Shown here: positions 57,801 to 64,000 of the stretch, one piece after another
How positions within the stretch are numbered: the stretch's first letter is position 1
How the letters are laid out: the number at the start of each line of letters is the position of its first letter
DNA from: Sanguibacter sp. HDW7
GTDB taxonomy: Bacteria; Actinomycetota; Actinomycetes; Actinomycetales; Cellulomonadaceae
DNA: 64,000 nt
Direction: 5' to 3'
Assembly (NCBI RefSeq): GCF_011300875.1
Contig: NZ_CP049862.1
Location: 558,001 to 622,000, forward strand
The notes under the pieces: generated by a model
The model's database searches: none
Seen by the model: only the letters and a program-made list of their open reading frames with translations
What the model was told of the DNA's origin: nothing
Position numbers and translations under genes: made by a program

Positions 57801-58433
57801 ATGCGTCTCACGACCGCCGTCCGCACCACGACCGGACCCGACGCGTCCCCCGCCGAGCCGGGCACGCCCGTCCTGCTGCTCCTCCACGGGTACGGCTCCC
57901 ACGAGCGGGACCTCGTCGGGCTCGCCCCGCACCTGCCGGCCGGGTACGACGCAGTCTCGCTCCGCGCGCCCCTGCAGATGGGACCGACGGCGTTCGCCTG
58001 GTTCCCGCTCGCCGCGCCCGGCCTGCCCGACGCGGCCGCAGTGACGGACGCGACCGACGCGCTCGTCGCCTGGATCGACGCCGAGCTCCCCGGGCGCACC
58101 GTCGTCCCCGTCGGCTTCTCGCAGGGCGGCCTCATGGTCACCCAGCTCCTGCGCACCCAGCCCGCACGCTTCCCCGCAGGCGTCGTCCTCGCGGGCTTCA
58201 CGCTCGCGGCCGAGCTCCCCGGCGACGACGCGCTCGCGGCGACGCCTGTTCTCTACGCGCGCGGCGACGCCGACGCGGTCATCACGCCCGCGACGGTCGA
58301 GCGCACCGCCGTATGGCTCGCCACGCACGTCGAGCTCGAGGAACGCACCTATGCGGGCCTCGCGCACGGCGTGAGCGCGGAGATGCTTGCGGACGTCTCG
58401 GCCTTCCTCACACGGGTCGCGCCCGCCGCCTGA
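57801..58433 (+). CDS. alpha/beta hydrolase, carboxylesterase/phospholipase type
   Basis: A 210-residue enzyme of the YpfH/carboxylesterase type. The oxyanion region is LLLLHGYGSHERDLV, the nucleophile elbow is VGFSQGGLM, the acid is probably Asp in ARGDADAVI, and the catalytic His is in AGLAHGVS. It hydrolyses short acyl esters. GAAGGAG precedes the ATG. Tandem repeats begin at its stop codon. Confidence 0.88.
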   Translation: MRLTTAVRTTTGPDASPAEPGTPVLLLLHGYGSHERDLVGLAPHLPAGYDAVSLRAPLQMGPTAFAWFPLAAPGLPDAAAVTDATDALVAWIDAELPGRTVVPVGFSQGGLMVTQLLRTQPARFPAGVVLAGFTLAAELPGDDALAATPVLYARGDADAVITPATVERTAVWLATHVELEERTYAGLAHGVSAEMLADVSAFLTRVAPAA

Positions 58434-58497
58434 CGGCCGCGACCGCCTGACGGCCGCGACCGCTCGACACCCGACGACCCGCTCGACACCCGACGAC
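58427..58497. repeat. short tandem repeats at the esterase 3' end
   Basis: A 17-bp unit occurs twice in tandem (58427-58443 and 58444-58460), the first copy spanning the stop codon. An 18-bp unit occurs twice (58461-58478 and 58480-58497). No ORF. Confidence 0.8.
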
Positions 58498-58544
58498 TGC
58501 TCGACGGCCGCCCGACGCCCGACGCTGTCCCGCGGACGAAGCGC

Positions 58545-59489
58545 TCACACCCCGGGCAGCGTCCCCTGGACGCGCATGACGTGCAGCGCCCACTCGCGCG
58601 CGGCCCCCGTGAGGGCGGTCCCGCGCCGCCGCACCAGGGTGAGCGGCCGCACGAGGTCGACGTCGGCGACGGGCACCTCGACGAGCCGTCCGGCCTCGAG
58701 GTCGTCGGCCGTCGCGAGCCTGCTGAGCACCGCGGGCGCGCCGCCCGTCGCGACCGTGAGGCGGATCGCTGCGCCCGTCGGCAGCTCGGCGGCGGGCACG
58801 CTCGCCGTGAGCGGCGGGTCGAGCCGCGCGAGGGCCTGCTCGTAGGCGAGGCGCGTCCCGGAGCCGCGCTCGCGGCTCGTGAGGGGCGTCGCGGCGAGCT
58901 CGGCCGCGGGCAGGGGCCCCCGCAGGGTGGCCCACGGGTGCTCCGGGGCGACGACGAGCACGAGCTCGTCGTGCCCGATGGTCCGCGCATCGAGGTCGGC
59001 GGGGACGCTCGGCGTCTCGAGGACCCCGAGGTCGGCGTCGCCGCGCCGCACCGCGTCGACGACCCCGGCGGAGTTCGTCGCGGTGAGCGTGACGTCGGGC
59101 GCGAGGTCCCCGGCCGCCGCGCGCTCGGCGCGCCACGAGACGAGCCAGCGGGGGACGAGGTGCTCGGCGACCGTCATGCTCGCCGCGATGCGCACCGCGA
59201 GCTGGGCGTCGGCCCGCAGCGTCGCGAGCGAGGCGGTGAGGCGGTCGGCCGCGCCGAGGGCGTCGAGCGCCCAGCCGGCGACGACGCGGCCCGTCGACGT
59301 GGGCGTCGCTCCGCGCGTCGAACGCTCGAGGAGCGTGACGCCGAGGCGGCGCTCGAGCGCTGCGACGCGCGCGGACGCGGCCTGCTGCGTGAAGCCCTGG
59401 CTGCGGGCGGCGGTCGTGAGGCTCGCGCCGTCGGCGACGTCGACGAGGAGCCGGAGAGCGACGAGGTCGGGCGGCGGGGGGACGCTCAT
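58545..59489 (-). CDS. LysR-family transcriptional regulator
   Basis: A 314-residue regulator. The N-terminal winged helix (residues 1-65) has LRLLVDVADGASLTTAARSQ and GFTQQAASARVAALERRLGV. A substrate-binding domain follows (TATNSAGVVDAVRRGDADLG). It is divergent from an aldo-keto reductase gene and probably controls it and itself through the palindrome three bases upstream of its start. Effector unknown. Confidence 0.92.
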   Translation of the reverse strand: MSVPPPPDLVALRLLVDVADGASLTTAARSQGFTQQAASARVAALERRLGVTLLERSTRGATPTSTGRVVAGWALDALGAADRLTASLATLRADAQLAVRIAASMTVAEHLVPRWLVSWRAERAAAGDLAPDVTLTATNSAGVVDAVRRGDADLGVLETPSVPADLDARTIGHDELVLVVAPEHPWATLRGPLPAAELAATPLTSRERGSGTRLAYEQALARLDPPLTASVPAAELPTGAAIRLTVATGGAPAVLSRLATADDLEAGRLVEVPVADVDLVRPLTLVRRRGTALTGAAREWALHVMRVQGTLPGV

Positions 59490-59491
59490 GT

Positions 59492-59508
59492 CACAACGGT
59501 ACGTTGTG
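59492..59508. promoter_or_regulatory. LysR-type palindrome in the divergent region
   Basis: CACAACG-GTA-CGTTGTG is a perfect inverted repeat located between the LysR start (59489) and the aldo-keto reductase promoter. It is a likely binding site of the divergent LysR regulator. Confidence 0.65.
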
Positions 59509-59535
59509 GATGGGCCATGGCGGCGACCGGGTGCC

Positions 59536-59548
59536 TACGATCGAAGCA
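59536..59548 (+). promoter_or_regulatory. leaderless promoter of the aldo-keto reductase gene
   Basis: A -10 TACGAT (59536-59541) places the +1 on the ATG at 59548, and no Shine-Dalgarno is present. Confidence 0.6.
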
Positions 59549-60387
59549 TGACGACGGCACCGCTGCTCACGCTCAACGACGGCACGACGCTGCCGGCGAT
59601 CGCGCTTGGCACGTACAAGCTCGACGGGCCGGGAGGAGTCACCGCAATGACCTCGGCGATCCGGCAGGGCTACCGCCTGCTCGACACGGCGTTCAGCTAC
59701 GAGAACGAGGGTGCCGTCGGCCGGGCCGTCCGCGACAGCGGCGTCCCGCGCGACGAGCTCGTCCTCACGTCGAAGGTTCCCGGCCGCCATCAGGAGTACG
59801 AGGCCACCGTCCGCACCGTCCACGAGGGCCTCTACCGCGCGGGCCTCGACCGCTGGGACCTCTACCTCATCCACTGGCCCAACCCGGGCCGCGGGCTCTA
59901 CGTCGAGTGCTTCCGCGCGCTCGTCGACCTCCAGAAGGAAGGGCTCATCCGCACCGTCGGCGTGAGCAACTTCCTGCCTGAGCACCTCGAGGCGGTCGCG
60001 CAGGCGACGGGCGTCATGCCGGCTGTCAACCAGATCGAGCTCCACCCCTACTTCCCGCAGGCGGACGCGCTCGAGGCGCACGCGCGGCTCGGCGTCGTCA
60101 CCGAGGCGTGGAGCCCCATCGGGCGCGCGAACGCGTGCCTCACCGAGCCCACGGTCCAGGCCGCGGCTGCGGCGCACGGCGTCACGCCCGTCCAGGTCGT
60201 CCTGCGCTGGCACACGCTGCGGGGCGTCGTGCCCCTGCCGCGTTCGTCGGACCCGGGCCGGCAGCGAGAGAACCTCGACGTCTACGGTTTCACGCTCACG
60301 GACGACGAGGTCGCGGCGATCACGGCGCTCGGCCGGGCCGACGGCCGCCTCAAGGGCCAGGACCCGGCGGTCTACGAGGAGCTGTGA
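59548..60387 (+). CDS. aldo-keto reductase
   Basis: A 279-residue NADPH-dependent oxidoreductase of the AKR superfamily (2,5-diketo-gluconate reductase-like). The catalytic tetrad is D46, Y51, K76 and H109 (DTAFSYENE, TSKVPGR, LIHWPNP). The family signature GLIRTVGVSNFLPEHLE and the C-terminal LPRSSDPGRQRENLDVYGF for NADPH are present. It is divergent from the LysR gene that probably controls it. Substrate unknown. Confidence 0.93.
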   Translation: MTTAPLLTLNDGTTLPAIALGTYKLDGPGGVTAMTSAIRQGYRLLDTAFSYENEGAVGRAVRDSGVPRDELVLTSKVPGRHQEYEATVRTVHEGLYRAGLDRWDLYLIHWPNPGRGLYVECFRALVDLQKEGLIRTVGVSNFLPEHLEAVAQATGVMPAVNQIELHPYFPQADALEAHARLGVVTEAWSPIGRANACLTEPTVQAAAAAHGVTPVQVVLRWHTLRGVVPLPRSSDPGRQRENLDVYGFTLTDDEVAAITALGRADGRLKGQDPAVYEEL

Positions 60388-60394
60388 GCGCCGG

Positions 60395-62275
60395 TCAGCG
60401 CCGCAGCTGCTGACGGACGAGCTCCTCGAGCCGCGGAGCGACCCCGTCCTCGGCGGCGACCTCGTCGCGGATCCGTGCGGCCGTCGGCGCGTCCCCGGTG
60501 ATGATCCCGTCGACGCCCGCGCGGAACAGCGACCGCATCGCCTCGGGGCGCTCGACGGTCCACACGAGCACGTCGAGCCCCGCGGCGCGGGCACGCGCCC
60601 GGACGGACGGCGTCGCCGAGGACTGCTCGAGCGCGACGAAGTCGACGGGCGGTCGAGCCCGGACGCCGCGCGCGAACGCGACGACGTAGCCCGTGCGGAT
60701 CTCGGGCGCCAGGCGCTCGACCTCGTCGGCGAGCCCTGGGTAGATCGACTGGACCCACACCTCCCGCCCGGCGCCCGCGGTGCGCAGCACCTCGAGGACG
60801 TCGGGGACGTACGACGGCGTCTCGTCGCCGTGCGCCTTGAGCTCGACGAGCAGGTCGACGTCGAGCTCGGCCGCGCGCTGCACGAACGCCTCGAACGTCG
60901 GGATGCGGCCCGTGCTGCCAGCCTGGCGCAGGAGGACATCCTCGAGCTCGGCGGCCGTCGTCGTGGCGATGGCGCGGCCGTCGCCCGCGAGGCGGCGCAG
61001 CGTGAGGTCGTGGAAGACGACGAGCCCGCCGTCGGCGGTCTGCAGGACGTCGAGCTCGACGAGGTCCGCGCCTGCGGCGGCAGCGGCCTCGAGGGCCTCG
61101 ATCGTGTTCTCGACGGCGCGGGAGTACTCCCCGCGGTGCGCGGCGACGAGCGACGCGCGGGGTTCGGTGACGGCCGCGACGGCCGCGGTCCCGGCCGCGG
61201 AGAGCCCGACGACGGCGACGACGGCGACGACGACGGCGCGTCGGCCGGACACGCGGTCGGACCGCCGGCCCGCCGGGGCAGCGCCGGCCGGATCCCCGTC
61301 GGCCGTGGCAGCGCCAGTCACAGGAGCGTCGGGCACGTCGTCGGCCGCCCCCGGCACCGACGCGAGCGTCCCGGCCGTCGTGACGGTCGCGGTCGCGGTC
61401 GTCGCGACCGCAGCGAGCAGCACCCCGACGCACGACGTGAGCGCGAGCGACGTGCCCGCGACGACCGTCGCGATCGCGGGTGCGTACGCGTCCGCGAGCC
61501 GCGTCGGCACGAGAACGGTCGCGGCGACGAGAGCCGCGAGCGCAGAGACGGTGAGGCCGACGGCTCCGAGCGTGAGCCCGATCCGCCACCACGTGCGTCG
61601 GGTCGCACGCCAGCTCGCGGCGAGCGACGCCCCCACGCCCCGGCCTGTGAGGACGAGCGTCGGCACCGTGAGCGCGAGCCGCAGGTCGACCCACGTGACG
61701 AGCGCGACCGTGACCGCGAGCAGCACCCACCCGCCGTCGTTCCGCAGCAGCTCACCGGTGATGAACTCGGGCACGTCGACGTCGCGCGCGAGCGCCGCTC
61801 CAACGCCGACCGCGCCGAGGGGCACGAGCACCATCGCGTAGAGCAGCAGGAGCAGCGCTCCCGGGCCGAGCAGGCGTCGCACGGGTCCGCGCAGGCCGCC
61901 GACCGCGTCGCGAAGCCGCGCCGGACGACCCGCGAGCGCGTCCGCGACGAGCCGGACGAGCACGCCCTGCTGCACGAGCACCGTGACCGCGACGAGCACG
62001 ATCCCGAGCGCGACGAGCGCGACCGACGCAGGTGTCGTGAGGAGCGTGCCGAGGTCGAGGTGAGTGAGCGCCGGCAGCCCGGCGGCGCTCACCGCGAGAG
62101 CGAGCAGCAGCCCCACGAGGGGGACGACGACGAGCCCAGCGGCGCCGACCGCCGCGGCGACGAGCACCCAGCGGGGACCTGCGGAGCGCAGCAGGCTCAC
62201 CGTGCGGCGCAGGTCTGCGCCGGGTCGTGCGCGGCCAGAAGGCGTCGGGGACGAGTCGGACGGCTCGATGGTCAC
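60395..62275 (-). CDS. glycerophosphodiester phosphodiesterase with N-terminal membrane domain
   Basis: A 626-residue protein. The first 350 residues form a polytopic membrane domain (about eight segments, e.g. VPLVGLLLALAVSAAGLPAL). The C-terminal domain, probably outside the cell, is a GDPD TIM barrel: VAAHRGEYSRAVENTIEAL near residue 378, ADLVELDVLQTADG and FHDLTLRRLAG, which hold the catalytic His and metal-binding Glu/Asp. It would release glycerol-3-phosphate from lipid-derived or teichoic-acid diesters. The GTG at 62275 follows a TACGCT -10 box by six bases, a leaderless start. Confidence 0.9.
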   Translation of the reverse strand: MTIEPSDSSPTPSGRARPGADLRRTVSLLRSAGPRWVLVAAAVGAAGLVVVPLVGLLLALAVSAAGLPALTHLDLGTLLTTPASVALVALGIVLVAVTVLVQQGVLVRLVADALAGRPARLRDAVGGLRGPVRRLLGPGALLLLLYAMVLVPLGAVGVGAALARDVDVPEFITGELLRNDGGWVLLAVTVALVTWVDLRLALTVPTLVLTGRGVGASLAASWRATRRTWWRIGLTLGAVGLTVSALAALVAATVLVPTRLADAYAPAIATVVAGTSLALTSCVGVLLAAVATTATATVTTAGTLASVPGAADDVPDAPVTGAATADGDPAGAAPAGRRSDRVSGRRAVVVAVVAVVGLSAAGTAAVAAVTEPRASLVAAHRGEYSRAVENTIEALEAAAAAGADLVELDVLQTADGGLVVFHDLTLRRLAGDGRAIATTTAAELEDVLLRQAGSTGRIPTFEAFVQRAAELDVDLLVELKAHGDETPSYVPDVLEVLRTAGAGREVWVQSIYPGLADEVERLAPEIRTGYVVAFARGVRARPPVDFVALEQSSATPSVRARARAAGLDVLVWTVERPEAMRSLFRAGVDGIITGDAPTAARIRDEVAAEDGVAPRLEELVRQQLRR

Positions 62276-62331
62276 GCGCCGAGCGTAGCGGCCTGTGCAC
62301 ACGGGGTCACGGACGGTGGGACAATGATCGG

Positions 62332-64000
62332 ATGCTCACCCGCGCACAGGTCTCGACGTTCGTCGGGCGCACCGTCTATGCGCGGGGCGAGCAGGTGCTC
62401 GAGGCCGAGAGAGTCGTGTCGGTCGCGCGCAACGGCGCGAAGGTCGTCGGGCACGTCCTGGGGACGCGCGACGAGAACTACGTCGTGACGATCACGCTGA
62501 GCTCGGCCTCGGCGGACGCCCGGCCGACGCTCGGAAGGTGCACGTGCCCCGTGCGCCTCGCGTGCAAGCACTGCGCGGCGACGCTGCTCGCGCTCATCGA
62601 GCGCGACGAGCGCGCGGCGCGGACCGCGCTCGCGGCGCCTGCGCGCCCTGAGCCGCGCCGTGCCAAGGACTATGCGCGCACCCCCGAGTGGCAGCGCACG
62701 TTCGAGGGCATGCTCACGGACGCGGGCCTCGACACGCTCCCGGTCGACGACGCCCCGGCGCTCGTGCCCGAGGTCCCGGCCGAGGTTGCGCTCATGGTCG
62801 AGGTCCTCGCGTCCGCGCGGCGCGACGACCGTGCGGCCGAGTCGGTGACGCTCCGTCCGCTCGTGCGTGGTCGCACGGGCGCGTGGGTGCGGCAGGGCGT
62901 GTCGTGGTCGGACTTCCGGCACGGGTTCCCGCCGGTCGCGCTGCCGACGCCACAGCTGGCGGCGCTGCGCGCGCTCGGTGCGCTCGGCGAGACGGACGCG
63001 CGGCACTCCTCCGCGATGGGTGTCTACCTCGACTCGCTCCCGGGCCCTGCGCTGTGGGCGGCGCTGCGCGACGCGTACGCGCTCGGTGTGCCGTTCCTCC
63101 ACCCGGACCGTTCGCCCGTGCCGTTCGACGAGCAGCCGGCGCTCGTCGTCCTCCATCTCGACCGCGTGCGTGGCGGGTCGCTGCGGGTGCGGGTGACGCT
63201 CGAGCCCGAGGGTGGCTGGGGTGGGCACGACGTGCACCTGCCGCTCGGCTCGCCCGCCGCCGGCGTGCTCGCCCGGACGGGCGGTGAACGCCCCGCGCGC
63301 GACGACGGGCTGCGGCTCGCGATCTTCACGCGCGCGCTCGACGCGACCGTGCGCGACCTGCTCGACCGGCCGGAGCCGCTCGCCGTGCCGGCGGCGGACG
63401 TCCCGCTGTTCCTCGGGCGTGTGCTGCCCGGCCTGCGGGGGCGTGTCGACGAGGTGCGGGCGTCGGGCGTCGAGCTGCCCGAGGCCCCCGCGCCGACGCT
63501 CGTGTGCGACGTCGAGCACCGTGGCGGGCACGAGGTCGTGCTGCGCTGGGAGTGGCGCTACCTCTCGCGGGGCCTCGAGACCGACGGGCCGGGCGTTCCG
63601 GCGCTCACCGTGCCGCTCGGCACGCCGTCGCGCAGCCCGCTGCGGGACCGCGAGGCCGAGCGCGCGGTGCTCGCGCGCGTGCGGCCGCACATCGCGGCGC
63701 TCGATGCGGCGCTGCGTGCGCACGAGGCGGCGGGTGGCGACCTCGCGCGCGACCCGGAGGCCGGCCCGGTCGGCGCACGCGTCGTCCGCGGCATCGAGGC
63801 GGCTCGCCTCCTCACCGGGGAGATCCCGCGCCTGCGCGAGCTTGCGGGCGAGGTCGAGGCCTTCGCCGTCGACGAGCACGGCAGCACGGTCACGTACCAC
63901 CTCGAGGACGACGTCCGCGTCGCCCTGTCGACGACCGCGCGTGAGGGCGACCGCGACTGGTTCGACCTCGCCGTCACCGTCGAGGTCGGCGGCCGTACCG
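62332..64000 (+). CDS. SWIM zinc-finger protein, N-terminal part of an SNF2-type helicase-like gene (3' cut)
   Basis: The frame from ATG 62332 is open to the window edge (556 codons). The SWIM finger is CTCPVRLACKH with C70, C72, C78 and H80. The following 450 residues resemble the region before the SNF2 ATPase in bacterial SWIM-helicase proteins, but no P-loop is reached inside the window. If the family pattern holds, the ATPase lies beyond 64000. It is divergent from the GDPD gene. The role is probably in nucleic-acid transactions. Confidence 0.8.
   Translation, partial: MLTRAQVSTFVGRTVYARGEQVLEAERVVSVARNGAKVVGHVLGTRDENYVVTITLSSASADARPTLGRCTCPVRLACKHCAATLLALIERDERAARTALAAPARPEPRRAKDYARTPEWQRTFEGMLTDAGLDTLPVDDAPALVPEVPAEVALMVEVLASARRDDRAAESVTLRPLVRGRTGAWVRQGVSWSDFRHGFPPVALPTPQLAALRALGALGETDARHSSAMGVYLDSLPGPALWAALRDAYALGVPFLHPDRSPVPFDEQPALVVLHLDRVRGGSLRVRVTLEPEGGWGGHDVHLPLGSPAAGVLARTGGERPARDDGLRLAIFTRALDATVRDLLDRPEPLAVPAADVPLFLGRVLPGLRGRVDEVRASGVELPEAPAPTLVCDVEHRGGHEVVLRWEWRYLSRGLETDGPGVPALTVPLGTPSRSPLRDREAERAVLARVRPHIAALDAALRAHEAAGGDLARDPEAGPVGARVVRGIEAARLLTGEIPRLRELAGEVEAFAVDEHGSTVTYHLEDDVRVALSTTAREGDRDWFDLAVTVEVGGRT

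Overview
The window is high-GC DNA with dense, often 1-4 bp overlapping genes, GTG/TTG starts and many TANNNT-6nt-start (leaderless) promoters. It carries FprA, NrtR-controlled NAD salvage, a WhiB-like protein, YajQ and a type II thymidine kinase. This fits an actinobacterium, most likely order Micrococcales (Cellulomonas/Sanguibacter-like; the genus is inference). Both edges cut genes: a MoxR ATPase on the left and a SWIM-domain helicase-associated protein on the right.

Left chromosomal arm (1-21385). A MoxR / DUF58 / transglutaminase-like membrane operon opens the window; its transglutaminase-like domain has lost all three catalytic residues. A TetR/DHA2-efflux pair shares two operators. 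FprA follows, then a four-gene NAD salvage operon (pncB-pncA-nrtR-nadE) with a perfect palindrome over the first start. HtpX is flanked by two copies of a palindromic intergenic repeat, and a leaderless methionine aminopeptidase follows. A six-gene minus-strand run contains yajQ, a DUF3995-like gene, a HAD phosphatase and three membrane proteins of unknown function. A RarD-like transporter without a usable canonical start codon lies before tRNA-Tyr(GTA).

Integrated element (about 21417-42402). A 58-bp perfect direct repeat of the 3' part of tRNA-Tyr bounds about 20.9 kb. It has a tyrosine integrase and leaderless XRE repressor on the minus strand, then on the plus strand Xis-like/HTH proteins, a replication-like module, two paralogous HGG-motif proteins, a minor head protein, a head decoration protein, a tape measure, a tail-assembly-chaperone-like protein, a WhiB-like fusion and a gp10-like tail protein. 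I find no terminase large subunit, portal, major capsid, major tail, baseplate or lysis gene. The genes present are intact and tightly packed, so it is either a reduced prophage or a satellite-like element. Two minus-strand cargo cassettes interrupt it: a NYN-domain protein with an attenuator-like leader, and a HipA-like kinase with a partner protein and a coupled 44-codon ORF. A diverged repeat of paired GTGACAAC words brackets part of the structural block, and the same paired word recurs by the right attachment site.

Right chromosomal arm (42403-64000). This holds a lipoprotein, a SHOCT membrane protein, a CAP-domain secreted protein, UdgB-type uracil-DNA glycosylase divergent from a PfkB sugar kinase, a large membrane-anchored unknown, a GlsB/YeaQ protein, RecQ, thymidine kinase, a nuclease-exonuclease-helicase fusion, alkaline phosphatase, a SnoaL-like protein, a lipoprotein, an esterase under a palindromic operator, a LysR/aldo-keto reductase divergent pair, a membrane-fused glycerophosphodiesterase, and the start of the SWIM-domain protein. 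Several intergenic palindromes and short tandem repeats are scattered through the chromosome and match no mobile gene here.
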